A stretch of 64,000 bases of DNA, taken from positions 588,501-652,500 of the forward strand of contig NZ_CP029185.2 of the NCBI RefSeq assembly GCF_003096015.2, read 5' to 3'. Below the pieces are notes generated by a model. The model did not search any database, was not told where the DNA came from, and saw nothing but the letters and a program-made list of their open reading frames with translations. Made by a program: the position numbers and the translations under genes. The DNA comes from Limnobaculum parvum. GTDB taxonomy: Bacteria; Pseudomonadota; Gammaproteobacteria; Enterobacterales; Enterobacteriaceae. This document shows, piece by piece, positions 25,859 to 35,252 of this stretch. Position 1 is the first letter of the stretch. Each line of letters starts with the position of its first letter.

Positions 25859-27337
25859 ATGAAAACCATTGATAACAGCCCGTTACCTACTTCAGTACAA
25901 AGACCGACATACGACCGCCACCAGCTAAAAAGCCGTATTGTACATTTAGGATTTGGTGCATTTCATCGCGCCCATCAGGCCTTGTTAACTAACCGAGTAT
26001 TGCAACAGTCTGGTGGCGACTGGGGAATCTGTGAGGTGAATCTGTTTGGGGGAGAAGCGTTAATTGAGGCACTTCGTCAGCAGAATCACTTATATAGCGT
26101 ATTGGAAAAAGGGGCTGAAAGTAATCAGGCATTGGTTATTGGTTCCGTTACTGAATCTTTGCACTCTGAACTGGATGGAATAGAAAGCGTTATCGAAAAA
26201 ATGGCGGAGCCTCAGGTAGCGATTGTGTCTATGACTATCACGGAAAAAGGCTATTGTGTACTGCCGGGTGGGGGTGGTTTGGATCTTACTAACCCAACGA
26301 TTAAGGCCGATTTGGCGCAACCGCACCAACCGAAATCTGCTATTGGCGTTATTGTGGAGGCTTTATACCGCCGCCGTGAACGAGGTCTGGCACCTTTCAC
26401 TGTACTGTCTTGTGATAACATTCCAGAGAATGGGCATATTGTTAAGCAGGCGGTGATTGGATTAGCCCAAACCAGTCATCCTGAACTGGCGGACTGGATA
26501 AATCAGAATGTCCCTTTCCCTAGCACCATGGTTGACCGAATTGTTCCTGCTATCACGGATGAAACACTGGCGGAAATAGAACAAGCGCTAGGAGTAAGCG
26601 ACCCGTGTGGCATTGCCTGTGAACCTTTTATCCAGTGGGTGGTGGAAGATAACTTTATTGCTGGCCGCCCTCAGTGGGAAACCATTGGCGCAGAGCTGGT
26701 AGACAATGTGCTGCCTTATGAAGAGATGAAGTTGCGTATGTTAAACGGCAGCCACTCCTTCTTGGCCTATTTGGGGTATCTGGCAGGTTATCAGCACATT
26801 AACGACTGTATGACTGACGGTGCTTATCGTACTGCTGCTCACCGATTGATGCTGCAAGAGCAAGCACCAACACTGAGCCTGAAGAATGTCGATTTAGCCG
26901 GTTATGCTGACCGTCTGATTGAGCGTTATAGTAACCCTTCGTTGAAACACCGTACTTGGCAAATTGCGATGGATGGTACCCAGAAATTACCGCAGAGAAT
27001 GTTGGATTCTGTACGTTGGCATCTGGCACACAACAGTAACTTCGACTGTCTGGCGTTGGGTATTGCAGGATGGATGCGCTACGTTGGCGGGGTTGATGAT
27101 ACCGGTGCGGTTATCGATGTTCGTGATCCCATGGTCGAGCGTCTTAAGCAAGTATGTATGTCAACTGAAGATGGCATTGAAAGAGTCAATGGATTACTGG
27201 CAGTGGAAGCGATTTTTGGCACAGCTTTGCCGCTGGAGCCTCGCTTTGTCGAAGCGGTGACTCGCAGTTACCTCGCCCTGATGGGGCAAGGGGCCAAAAA
27301 TACCGTTCATCAGTTGGCTAGCCAAGGGAGTATTTAA
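25859..27337 (+). CDS. uxuB: Fructuronate reductase (D-mannonate oxidoreductase)
   Basis: NAD-dependent reduction of D-fructuronate to D-mannonate, second step of glucuronate breakdown. I start at ATG 25859 (MKTIDNSPLPTSVQ), four codons into the longest frame, to match the family. 492 residues against 486 in E. coli. Long-chain polyol dehydrogenase features: SRIVHLGFGAFHRAHQA nucleotide-binding segment, VSMTITEKGYC, and the catalytic Lys region MKLRMLNGSHSFLAYLGYL. The last base of its stop codon is the first base of the uxaC start. Confidence 0.95.
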   Translation: MKTIDNSPLPTSVQRPTYDRHQLKSRIVHLGFGAFHRAHQALLTNRVLQQSGGDWGICEVNLFGGEALIEALRQQNHLYSVLEKGAESNQALVIGSVTESLHSELDGIESVIEKMAEPQVAIVSMTITEKGYCVLPGGGGLDLTNPTIKADLAQPHQPKSAIGVIVEALYRRRERGLAPFTVLSCDNIPENGHIVKQAVIGLAQTSHPELADWINQNVPFPSTMVDRIVPAITDETLAEIEQALGVSDPCGIACEPFIQWVVEDNFIAGRPQWETIGAELVDNVLPYEEMKLRMLNGSHSFLAYLGYLAGYQHINDCMTDGAYRTAAHRLMLQEQAPTLSLKNVDLAGYADRLIERYSNPSLKHRTWQIAMDGTQKLPQRMLDSVRWHLAHNSNFDCLALGIAGWMRYVGGVDDTGAVIDVRDPMVERLKQVCMSTEDGIERVNGLLAVEAIFGTALPLEPRFVEAVTRSYLALMGQGAKNTVHQLASQGSI

Positions 27338-28749
27338 TGATGAAAGACTTTTTAGCGGATAATTTCCTATTATCTACTGATGCGGCTCAGCGTCTCTATT
27401 TTGACTATGCTGCACCTCAACCTATTTTTGATTATCACTGTCATCTGCCGCCGAAAGATATTATGGAGAATCGCCGCTTTGGCAATTTGTCAGAAATCTG
27501 GCTAGCAGGGGATCATTACAAATGGCGGGTACTCAGAACCGCAGGTATTGATGAACGTCTTATTACCGGCGATGCCAGCGATTATGAGAAATATTTGGCT
27601 TGGGCATCGGTGGTACCTAAAACTTTAGGAAACCCAATCTATCACTGGACTCATCTGGAGTTAAAACGCCCATTTGGCATCAGCAATATTTGTTTGAGTT
27701 CTGATACCGCAGAGCAAGTCTGGCAACAGGCTAATGGATTACTGGCACAACCCCAGTTCTCTGCCCGCGGCATTATGCAGCAGATGAATGTGAAAATGGT
27801 CGGTACGACGGACGACCCTATTGATTCTCTGGAATACCATCGCGGTATTGCAGCTGACGACAGTTTTGATATCCGTGTGTGCCCAAGCTGGCGGCCGGAT
27901 CGCGCTTTCAAAATTGATCTACCTGGTTTTGCTGATTATCTTCCGCAGTTAGAAAAGGCCGCAGATATCAGTATTCTTGGTTTTGCTGATTTATTGGCGG
28001 CACTGGAAAAACGTTTGGATCACTTTGCCGCTCATGGCTGCGTTGCCGCCGACCACGGCGTGGAAATCGTGCGTTTTGCTGAAATACCGGCAGTCACAGA
28101 GCTGGATCGCATTTTACGTCAGCGCATGTTGGGTCAGACGTTAAGTGAATTAGAGATTGCACAATTCAGCACGGCAGTTCAGGTCTGGTTGGGGCGCCAA
28201 TATCATCAGCGTGGCTGGGTAATGCAACTGCATATTGGTGCGCTACGTAATAATAGCCAGCGTATGTTTGCCCGATTGGGTGCAGATGCCGGATTTGATT
28301 CCATTGGCGATCGTCCGGTTGCAGAGGCCCTGTCTCGTTTGCTTAATGCGTTAGACAAAGATGACAATCTGCCGAAAACCATTCTCTATTGCCTGAATCC
28401 ATCAGACAACGAAGTGCTGGCTACGATGTGCGGTAATTTCCAAGGCGGCGGTATTGCTGGGAAAATACAGTTTGGCTCAGGCTGGTGGTTTAACGATCAG
28501 AAAGATGGCATGCAGCGTCAGATGATGCAGCTATCACAACTGGGTTTGTTGAGCCAGTTTGTTGGTATGTTGACCGATTCGAGAAGCTTCCTCTCTTATA
28601 CCCGCCATGAATATTTCCGCCGCATTCTGTGCGATATGGTAGGTGGCTGGATGGATAACGGTGAAATCCCACATGACTATCAATTAGTGGGAAATATGAT
28701 TGAAGACATCTGTTATGGAAATGCAGAGCGTTACTTTAAGCTGAAGTAA
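27337..28749 (+). CDS. uxaC: Glucuronate isomerase
   Basis: Interconverts D-glucuronate and D-fructuronate (and galacturonate/tagaturonate), first step of the pathway. 470 residues, as in E. coli. Hallmarks: FDYHCHLPPKDI (metal-binding HxH, about residues 33-36), VGTTDDPIDSLEYH, and GMLTDSRSFLSYTRHEYFRR near the C-terminus. Coupled to uxuB by a one-base overlap (TAATG). A good terminator follows. uxaA and uxaB are absent from the window, so only the glucuronate branch is represented here. Confidence 0.96.
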   Translation: MMKDFLADNFLLSTDAAQRLYFDYAAPQPIFDYHCHLPPKDIMENRRFGNLSEIWLAGDHYKWRVLRTAGIDERLITGDASDYEKYLAWASVVPKTLGNPIYHWTHLELKRPFGISNICLSSDTAEQVWQQANGLLAQPQFSARGIMQQMNVKMVGTTDDPIDSLEYHRGIAADDSFDIRVCPSWRPDRAFKIDLPGFADYLPQLEKAADISILGFADLLAALEKRLDHFAAHGCVAADHGVEIVRFAEIPAVTELDRILRQRMLGQTLSELEIAQFSTAVQVWLGRQYHQRGWVMQLHIGALRNNSQRMFARLGADAGFDSIGDRPVAEALSRLLNALDKDDNLPKTILYCLNPSDNEVLATMCGNFQGGGIAGKIQFGSGWWFNDQKDGMQRQMMQLSQLGLLSQFVGMLTDSRSFLSYTRHEYFRRILCDMVGGWMDNGEIPHDYQLVGNMIEDICYGNAERYFKLK

Positions 28750-28770
28750 GCATATTATCTTAATCAATAA

Positions 28771-28800
28771 TAAACAGCCCGCTCGATGGCGGGCTGTTTA
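28771..28800 (+). terminator. Terminator of the uxuB-uxaC transcript
   Basis: TAAACAGCCCGC (28771-28782) and GCGGGCTGTTTA (28789-28800) form a perfect 12-base stem with a 6-base loop, 21 bases after the uxaC stop. Confidence 0.88.
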
Positions 28801-29104
28801 TCGCTATAACCAGACGCAGAAAAAGGGTCTGCAATAGAGACTTTAGGTCGCGCAATAGAATATCTAGTCAGCGCGGAGACCAAAAGGTTTGATCAAACCG
28901 CTTTCTCCCTCATTCCCTTAACCCTCTTTTTTGGTGGGGCTGAAAAAATTAATCTGACTTTTCAATCGGATTAATCCTAATCATTCACTACTCTTTATAT
29001 TGAAAAGCGTCATGGTTATGCACTATTGACCGCCCAACCCGATAACAATGGCTTAATAGCAACGTTCCGGGCGATGAATTTACAGCAACAGAGTCACCAT
29101 TTTT
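28801..29104 (+). promoter_or_regulatory. Leader region of mgtE
   Basis: About 300 bases with no gene of its own. It must hold the mgtE promoter. A 14-codon frame (ATG 29074, MNLQQQSHHFYDAE) overlaps the mgtE start and stops at 29118; a GGGCG sequence precedes it. I see no M-box riboswitch-like structure by eye. Palindrome GGTTTGATCAAACC is at about 28888-28901. Confidence 0.35.
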
Positions 29105-30559
29105 ATGATGCAGAATGAAATCAATAATGACGTACAGAATGAAAAGATGACTGGTTCAAAACTGGAACATAATCGCCAGCGGATTATGCATTTGTTGTCT
29201 GACCATTTGCTGGTGGCGGCAATAGACTACGGTAAACAATCATCCAGCCTGTCCGATCCTTCATTGATGAAGGGAGTGCATGAGCTTCGACAACTGGTCA
29301 ATAAACTACATGCCGCTGATCTTGCGGATTTGCTGGAGTCGTTGCCAAAGGGAAAACGGCAGGCTATCTGGTCTTTACTGAGTGATAAAAAACGCGGTAA
29401 AACGCTGATTGAGGTATCGGATTTCGTTTGGGATAGCCTGATTGAGGATATGAGCGATCGTCAGTTGCTATCGGCGTTGCAACATCTGGATTTGAATGAA
29501 CAGGCCTATCTGGCAGGCCATCTCCCACGCGATCTGGTTGAACAACTGCTGGCATCTCTGGATGCGCATCAGCGAGCCAGAATCAGTGAAGTGATTCATT
29601 TGGGCAGGGATAAGGTGGGTGCCCTGATGGATTTTGAGCTGATCGCCATTCGTGATGATATTTCTCTGGCTACGGTTTTACGCTTTTTGCAAAAGCGTAA
29701 AACTATCGCGGATTCTACCGACAAACTATTTGTTATCGATAGAGAAAATCGCCTGATGGGGGAGTTACTGATTACCGATATTTTATTGCATACGCCGGAA
29801 ACCAGCGTATCCGCACTGATGCATACAGAACCACTCACCTTTTTACCTGACGATAATGCTGAAGAGGCTGCCAGTGCTTTCGAACGTTATAACCTGATCA
29901 GTGCAGCGGTTGTGAACCATCAAAAAAAATTGATTGGTCGTTTGACTGTAGAGGATGTGGTGAACGTGGTGATTGAAGAAAGCGATAATGATTTACGTCG
30001 TATGGGGGGATTAAGTGAGAAGGAAGATATTTTTGCCCCCATTTTGACTTCAGTCCGCCAGCGTTCAGCTTGGTTAGCAATTAATCTGTGCACTGCCTTT
30101 ATCGCATCACGGGTTATTGGATTATTTGAAGGGACAATCTCTGAACTGGTGGCTCTGGCAACGTTAATGCCGATTGTTGCTGGCATCGGTGGCAATACCG
30201 GCAACCAGACAATTACCATGATTGTGCGGGCATTGGCTTTGCATCATATCCGTTCCGAAGATATGCCATTTATGCTGATGCGTGAGTTAGGCGTTGCTGT
30301 GATTAATGGCATCGTCTGGGGGGGCGCGATGGGGGGAATAACGTGGTTGTTATATGGTAACCCCTTAATGGGGGGCGTAATGACACTGGCGATGTTATTG
30401 AACCTGCTGCTGGCCGCGTTGATGGGGGTCATTATTCCAATTACCATGGATCGGCTGGGGAGAGATCCGGCCATCGGCTCCAGCGTGATGATTACCGCCA
30501 TTACGGATACAGGCGGCTTTTTTATTTTTCTTGGGCTGGCGACGCTATTTCTTGTTTAG
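29105..30559 (+). CDS. mgtE: Magnesium transporter MgtE
   Basis: Mg2+-gated magnesium channel/transporter of the inner membrane. Domain order is as in the family: N-terminal superhelical domain (residues ~30-160, LHAADLADLLESLPKGKRQAIW), two CBS domains (~165-285), plug helix, then five transmembrane helices (~315-484). The pore signature GIGGNTGNQTITMIVRALAL is in the second half, and ITDTGGFFIFLGLATLFL closes the protein. 484 residues. No strong ribosome site precedes the ATG-ATG start; an in-frame ATG at 29150 is an alternative. Not part of a clear operon. Confidence 0.93.
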   Translation: MMQNEINNDVQNEKMTGSKLEHNRQRIMHLLSDHLLVAAIDYGKQSSSLSDPSLMKGVHELRQLVNKLHAADLADLLESLPKGKRQAIWSLLSDKKRGKTLIEVSDFVWDSLIEDMSDRQLLSALQHLDLNEQAYLAGHLPRDLVEQLLASLDAHQRARISEVIHLGRDKVGALMDFELIAIRDDISLATVLRFLQKRKTIADSTDKLFVIDRENRLMGELLITDILLHTPETSVSALMHTEPLTFLPDDNAEEAASAFERYNLISAAVVNHQKKLIGRLTVEDVVNVVIEESDNDLRRMGGLSEKEDIFAPILTSVRQRSAWLAINLCTAFIASRVIGLFEGTISELVALATLMPIVAGIGGNTGNQTITMIVRALALHHIRSEDMPFMLMRELGVAVINGIVWGGAMGGITWLLYGNPLMGGVMTLAMLLNLLLAALMGVIIPITMDRLGRDPAIGSSVMITAITDTGGFFIFLGLATLFLV

Positions 30560-30642
30560 CAACGAGCAGGGATGAATTTGCTTAAAACAGTATTCTGGTC
30601 GTGCAGCGATAATTATTTTCTAGACCGGCAACCGATTAATGT

Positions 30643-31398
30643 TTATACCAATATCACCTGTACACACTGAGCTTTAAGCTGCTCAATAACATCATGGTTG
30701 GCTTCTTTACCGGTGATCACAATATCAATTTGCTCTGCCCGGCTAAACAGCATTCCCGCACGTTGCCCCACTTTGCTGCTGTCCACCAGTACCACTAATT
30801 TACCGACATAGTTCAGCATTTTTTGCTCAGCCATAGCGGTTAACATATCTGTTTTATACAGGCCTTCTGCGGTTAATCCTTTACCGCTGGTAAACATCCA
30901 GTGGCCCGCATACAGCGATGCATCACCATCCTGAGGGGCAAGAGTAATTGCTTGGCTTTTGTTGTACTGACCACCCATGATAACCACGCTATCGTGCTCT
31001 TGTTCAATCAGAAAGTTTGCCAATGGTAGATAGTTGGTGATGATTTGCGCATCTTTACCGCAAATTTCACGCCCCAGTAAAAAAGCGGTAGAGCCACAGC
31101 TAATCACTACGCTCTCTCCCGGCTGAACTAAACGGGAAGCGGCCTTAGCTATGCGAACTTTCTCTTCATGATTTTGTGCCTGATGAATGTTCATTGGCGT
31201 CCAAGCCACGCGATTTTGATTGATAACTTCGGCACCCTTACGCACTTTCTTCAGTTTGCCGCTATCGCCCAGTTTATTGATATCCCGGCGCGCAGTTGCA
31301 GGAGAAATGCTTAAACGTTCGATAACTTGCTCAACGGTAACAAAGCCAGTTTGTTGTAGCATTTCCAGTAAAATCTGATGTCGTTGTGATTCTGTCAT
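30643..31398 (-). CDS. ulaR: DeoR-family repressor of L-ascorbate utilisation UlaR
   Basis: Repressor of the ula genes that responds to L-ascorbate-6-phosphate in E. coli. 251 residues: N-terminal DeoR helix-turn-helix (residues 3-57, TVEQVIERLSISPATARRDI) and C-terminal sugar-phosphate sensor domain with SCGSTAFLLGREICGK and VDSSKVGQRAGMLF. It precedes ulaG's terminator region and shares the minus strand with ulaG, the E. coli arrangement. Two matching operator candidates lie in the ulaG-ulaA gap. Confidence 0.95.
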   Translation of the reverse strand: MTESQRHQILLEMLQQTGFVTVEQVIERLSISPATARRDINKLGDSGKLKKVRKGAEVINQNRVAWTPMNIHQAQNHEEKVRIAKAASRLVQPGESVVISCGSTAFLLGREICGKDAQIITNYLPLANFLIEQEHDSVVIMGGQYNKSQAITLAPQDGDASLYAGHWMFTSGKGLTAEGLYKTDMLTAMAEQKMLNYVGKLVVLVDSSKVGQRAGMLFSRAEQIDIVITGKEANHDVIEQLKAQCVQVILV

Positions 31399-31475
31399 GA
31401 AAAATCCAGATGTCTGATGACGATTTGATGATTATATTTGAAAAAAACATTTTATCCTATCGCCAACAGGATGAA

Positions 31476-31494
31476 AGCCGGACATAGCCCGGCT
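31476..31494 (-). terminator. Hairpin after ulaG
   Basis: AGCCGG (31476-31481) pairs with CCGGCT (31489-31494); on the minus strand the stem is followed by TTTCAT. A short terminator separating ulaG from ulaR, 17 bases after the ulaG stop. Confidence 0.6.
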
Positions 31495-31510
31495 ACTGAA
31501 AGCAGAATCA

Positions 31511-32575
31511 CTACAGAAATGATTTGAAAGGTAAATCTGGCTCTATGGTAAAGCAGTCATCAAAACCGCGTGGGTAGTGATATTCAAAATCGTCTTTATC
31601 TTGTGGCCAGATGAATTTTCCGCCCACCTGCCAGATATAAGGCTTAAAGCCATACTTTAACCGATCTTTTTTCATATCCCACAACACGCGAATTTCTTGC
31701 GGGTCGGCCTGAAAGTTAGACCAGATATCATGGTGAAAAGGGATAACCACTTTAGTATTTAGCGATTCGGCCATGCGTAGAATATCGGCACTGGTCATTT
31801 TATCCGTTACACCTCGAGGGTTTTCACCATAAGAACCCAGCGCTACATCGATCTGATGATCATTACCGTGTTTGGCATAATAGTTTGAATAATGTGAGTC
31901 ACCACTGTGGTACAGATTGCCCCCAGGTGTCTTAAACAGGTAGTTAACGGCGCGTTTATCCATGCCATCCGGCAGCACACCGGCCGCTTTTTCATCTGCC
32001 GGGAGGGTAATGAGTGCGGTTCTGTCAAACGCATCAAGCGCATGAATCTCAGTATCTTTTATTTTTATAACATCACCCGGTTTTACCACGATGCAACGTT
32101 CGCGTGGTACACCCCATCCAGTCCAAATATCAACGCAGGTTTGTGGGCCGATAAATGGAATTGAACTATCACAGTTTTGTATGACGGCAGCTGCAACATT
32201 GACATCAATATGATCATTATGATCGTGGGTAGATAAAACCGCATCAATCTTACGAATCGCGAAGGGATCGAGTACAAACGGGGTAGTACGCAGGTTTGGC
32301 TGTAGTTTTTTTACTCCCGCCATCCGCTGCATTTGATGGCCTGTTTTCATCAGTGGGCTACTGTGATTTTGCTTACCTGTACCGCACCAGAAATCGACAC
32401 AAATATTAGCGCCTCCTTGAGATTTCAACCATATACCGGTACAGCCCAACCACCACATAGCAAACGTTCCAGGAACGACAATTTCTTGTTCAATTTCTTC
32501 ATTCAGCCAAGTCCCCCATTCTGGAAAAGTACTCAGAACCCAGGATTCACGGGTGATGTTTTCAATTTTACTCAT
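31511..32575 (-). CDS. ulaG: L-ascorbate-6-phosphate lactonase UlaG
   Basis: Manganese-dependent lactonase of the metallo-beta-lactamase fold; opens L-ascorbate 6-phosphate to 3-keto-L-gulonate 6-phosphate. Start at ATG 32575 (MSKIENITRESWVLSTFPEW) gives 354 residues, equal to E. coli; the longer frame adds 17 atypical residues. The metal motif is THDHNDHIDVNVAAAV, with YHSGDSHYSNYYAKHGN and VVIPFHHDIWSNFQ as further ligands. Divergent from ulaABCDEF. Confidence 0.97.
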   Translation of the reverse strand: MSKIENITRESWVLSTFPEWGTWLNEEIEQEIVVPGTFAMWWLGCTGIWLKSQGGANICVDFWCGTGKQNHSSPLMKTGHQMQRMAGVKKLQPNLRTTPFVLDPFAIRKIDAVLSTHDHNDHIDVNVAAAVIQNCDSSIPFIGPQTCVDIWTGWGVPRERCIVVKPGDVIKIKDTEIHALDAFDRTALITLPADEKAAGVLPDGMDKRAVNYLFKTPGGNLYHSGDSHYSNYYAKHGNDHQIDVALGSYGENPRGVTDKMTSADILRMAESLNTKVVIPFHHDIWSNFQADPQEIRVLWDMKKDRLKYGFKPYIWQVGGKFIWPQDKDDFEYHYPRGFDDCFTIEPDLPFKSFL

Positions 32576-32620
32576 AGTTATGACTCCCAATAATGATTGA
32601 TGTATGTTGGTTTCTTTAGT

Positions 32621-32655
32621 AATCAAAATTAATCATAAAAAGATTATTAAAGATT
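32621..32655. promoter_or_regulatory. UlaR operator candidate near ulaG
   Basis: AATCAAAATTAATC (32621-32634), a 7-base spacer, then GATTATTAAAGATT (32642-32655). This repeats the 14-7-14 layout of the site near ulaA with a few mismatches. It lies 46 bases upstream of the ulaG start codon. Confidence 0.65.
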
Positions 32656-32658
32656 GTT

Positions 32659-32674
32659 TGTGAGGAATCTAACA
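32659..32674. promoter_or_regulatory. CRP-like site near ulaG
   Basis: TGTGA-GGAATC-TAACA, one mismatch from the TGTGA-N6-TCACA consensus, just beyond the ulaG-side UlaR site. CRP activation of both ula operons is established in E. coli. Confidence 0.5.
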
Positions 32675-32851
32675 TTAACTAATGAGAATGAAAACAATGT
32701 TTTTTTATGGCTCCCATCTTAAATGAGCTCATTTTATTTATCTGTTTTTATTCTATTCCTGATGATTATTTTTCTATTTACATGTAATTAAAAAGGAAAG
32801 TTATTTTTTAATATTATAGTTAAATGAAATGATTACTGTATAAAACTAAGT

Positions 32852-32867
32852 TGCGATCTTATTCACA
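32852..32867. promoter_or_regulatory. CRP-like site near ulaA
   Basis: TGCGA-TCTTAT-TCACA, one mismatch from the TGTGA-N6-TCACA consensus, immediately left of the ulaA-side UlaR operator and about 140 bases upstream of ulaA. Confidence 0.6.
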
Positions 32868-32870
32868 AAT

Positions 32871-32905
32871 AATCAAATTTAATCTTTGTGTGATTAAATT
32901 TGATT
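32871..32905. promoter_or_regulatory. UlaR operator candidate near ulaA
   Basis: AATCAAATTTAATC (32871-32884) and its perfect complement GATTAAATTTGATT (32892-32905) flank a 7-base spacer. It lies 100 bases upstream of ulaA. It starts 250 bases from the matching ulaG-side site, which suits repression by a DNA loop as described for E. coli UlaR with IHF. The rest of the 431-base gap is AT-rich and has no gene. Confidence 0.75.
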
Positions 32906-33006
32906 GCTAGAGTGGGGTCGCATTATAAACACAGCTCGTCATATCACACCTTAATTTAAAAATATTAAAGGGTGACGAGTATGCCAAAAGCCGTATGGAG
33001 TGCTTT

Positions 33007-34413
33007 ATGGAAACTTTTTATAACGTTTTTACCATCTTTTTTAATCAGGTTATGACTAATGCCCCGTTGCTGCTGGGTATTGTGACTTGTCTTGGCTACT
33101 TGCTGCTGCGTAAAAGCGCAACGGTGATCGTCAAAGGAACAATCAAAACCATCATTGGCTTCATGTTATTACAGGCTGGGTCAGGTATTTTGACTAGCAC
33201 CTTTAAGCCAGTAGTGGCAAAAATGTCAGAGGTTTATGGAATTAACGGTGCGATTTCTGATACCTATGCTTCAATGATGGCGACAGTAGAGCGCATGGGG
33301 GATGCCTATAGCTGGGTTGGTTATGCAGTACTGCTGGCGCTGGCACTCAATATTATCTATGTCTTACTGCGTCGGGTAACGGGTATTCGCACTATCATGC
33401 TAACTGGGCATATCATGTTTCAGCAGGCGGGGCTGATTGCCGTATTTTTCTATATTCTTGGTTATCCGATGTGGACCACCATTCTCTGTACTGCGGTGTT
33501 AGTTTCTCTGTATTGGGGTATCACCTCTAATATGATGTTCAAACCAACTCAGGAAGTTACCGATAACTGCGGATTTTCTATCGGTCATCAGCAGCAGTTT
33601 GCTTCTTGGATTGCCTATAAAATAGCCCCCTATCTGGGTAAGAAAGGCGAGAGCGTTGAAGACTTGAAACTTCCGGGCTGGCTGAATATTTTCCACGATA
33701 ATATCGTCTCTACGGCAATCGTGATGACGTTGTTCTTCGGCGCCATTCTCTGTTCCTTTGGTATCGATACCGTGCAAAAAATGGCAGGAAAGGTCCACTG
33801 GAGCATCTATATCCTGCAAACCGGTTTTCAGTTTGCCGTCGCCATTTTCATTATTGTTCAAGGCGTTAGGATGTTTGTGGCTGAGCTGTCTGAAGCCTTT
33901 AATGGAATCTCTCAACGTTTAATTCCCGGTGCCGTACTGGCCATCGATTGTGCTGCAATTTATAGCTTTGCACCTAATGCTGTGGTTTGGGGCTTCCTGT
34001 GGGGAACGATTGGTCAACTGATTGCGGTAGCCATTCTGATTGTTGTGGGCTCTTCCATCATGATTATTCCCGGCTTTATTCCCATGTTCTTTTCTAATGC
34101 CACTATCGGCGTATTTGCCAACCACTTTGGTGGATGGCGTGCTGCGCTGAAGATCTGTTTGGTGATGGGCATGATTGAGATTTTCGGCTGCGTATGGGCT
34201 GTTAAGTTGACGGGGCTGAGCGCATGGATGGGGATGGCTGACTGGTCTATTTTGGCTCCTCCTCTAATGCAGGGATTAACACTGGGCCTGTGGTTTATGG
34301 GGGTCGTTATTGTTATCGCTCTGATTTACATGTTTTTTGCCGGTCGCAGCCTGCGGGCTGAAGAAGATGCAGAGAAACGTTTGACAGAATCTTCATTAAA
34401 TTCTGCCAGTTAA
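33007..34413 (+). CDS. ulaA: PTS L-ascorbate transporter membrane subunit IIC
   Basis: Inner-membrane permease that takes up L-ascorbate and hands it to UlaB for phosphorylation. Start at ATG 33007 (METFYNVFTIFFNQVMTNAPLLLG), with GGAG six bases upstream; the longest frame adds four residues. 468 residues, about eleven membrane segments. Conserved UlaA stretches: LRKSATVIVKGTIKTIIGFM, GHIMFQQAGLIAV, HQQQFASWIAYKIAP and FFSNATIGVFANHFGGWRAA. First gene of ulaABCDEF. Confidence 0.97.
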   Translation: METFYNVFTIFFNQVMTNAPLLLGIVTCLGYLLLRKSATVIVKGTIKTIIGFMLLQAGSGILTSTFKPVVAKMSEVYGINGAISDTYASMMATVERMGDAYSWVGYAVLLALALNIIYVLLRRVTGIRTIMLTGHIMFQQAGLIAVFFYILGYPMWTTILCTAVLVSLYWGITSNMMFKPTQEVTDNCGFSIGHQQQFASWIAYKIAPYLGKKGESVEDLKLPGWLNIFHDNIVSTAIVMTLFFGAILCSFGIDTVQKMAGKVHWSIYILQTGFQFAVAIFIIVQGVRMFVAELSEAFNGISQRLIPGAVLAIDCAAIYSFAPNAVVWGFLWGTIGQLIAVAILIVVGSSIMIIPGFIPMFFSNATIGVFANHFGGWRAALKICLVMGMIEIFGCVWAVKLTGLSAWMGMADWSILAPPLMQGLTLGLWFMGVVIVIALIYMFFAGRSLRAEEDAEKRLTESSLNSAS

Positions 34414-34431
34414 CTGATAGGGGAACCAATT

Positions 34432-34737
34432 ATGACGGTACGCATTCTTGCAGTATGTGGTTGTGGGCAAGGTAGCTCGATGATCATGAAAATGAAAGTT
34501 GATCAATTTTTGACACAACAGGGCGTTAATCATTCGGTCAATAGCTGTGCGGTAGGTGAATATAAATCGGAGTTAGGCGGTGCTGACATTATTGTTGCTT
34601 CTACTCATGTAGCCGGTGAAATCACGGTGAGTGGTAATAAGTATGTGGTTGGCGTGCGAAACATGCTATCGGCCGCTGATTTTGGACCAAAACTGATGGA
34701 AGTGATTCAGGCTCATTTTCCGCAGGATATGAAGTAG
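34432..34737 (+). CDS. ulaB: PTS L-ascorbate transporter subunit IIB
   Basis: Cytoplasmic phosphocarrier; its Cys9 (ILAVCGCGQGSSMIM; Cys9 or Cys11 in the loop) accepts phosphate from UlaC and passes it to ascorbate. 101 residues, normal for the SgaB family. 18 bases after ulaA. Confidence 0.95.
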   Translation: MTVRILAVCGCGQGSSMIMKMKVDQFLTQQGVNHSVNSCAVGEYKSELGGADIIVASTHVAGEITVSGNKYVVGVRNMLSAADFGPKLMEVIQAHFPQDMK

Positions 34738-34746
34738 GGAGTAAAT

Positions 34747-35205
34747 ATGAAACTGCGAGACTCTTTGGCTGAGAATAACTCCATTTGTTTGCAGGCTGAG
34801 GCTGGTGATTGGCAAGAGGCGGTGAAGATTGGCGTCGATTTGCTGGTGAAGGCTGATGTGGTAGAGCCTCAGTATTATCAGGCTATTTTGGATGGTGTAG
34901 CGCGTTTCGGCCCCTATTTTGTTATTGCACCCGGTCTGGCGATGCCGCATGGCCGTCCGGAAGAGGGGGTGAAGAAAACGGGTTTTGCCTTAGTGACTTT
35001 AAAAACACCACTGGTTTTTCATCATGAAGATAACGACCCGGTTGATATTTTGATCACTTTAGCTGCTGTTGACGCACATACCCACCAAGAGGTGGGAATT
35101 ATGCAGGTGGTTAATCTGTTTGAAGATGAAGCTAATTTTGATCATTTACGGGCTTGCCGAACGTCTGAAGAGGTGCTGGCGCTGATCGACAGGGTAAATG
35201 CTTAG
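34747..35205 (+). CDS. ulaC: PTS L-ascorbate transporter subunit IIA
   Basis: Cytoplasmic EIIA of the mannitol/fructose/ascorbate type. The phospho-accepting His is in APGLAMPHGRPEEGVKK (His68 by count of the motif). 152 residues. Starts nine bases after ulaB. Confidence 0.95.
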   Translation: MKLRDSLAENNSICLQAEAGDWQEAVKIGVDLLVKADVVEPQYYQAILDGVARFGPYFVIAPGLAMPHGRPEEGVKKTGFALVTLKTPLVFHHEDNDPVDILITLAAVDAHTHQEVGIMQVVNLFEDEANFDHLRACRTSEEVLALIDRVNA

Positions 35206-35252
35206 CTCACTATGGTGATGACATTAAATTTATTGATCTAAAAGGAAAAAAT

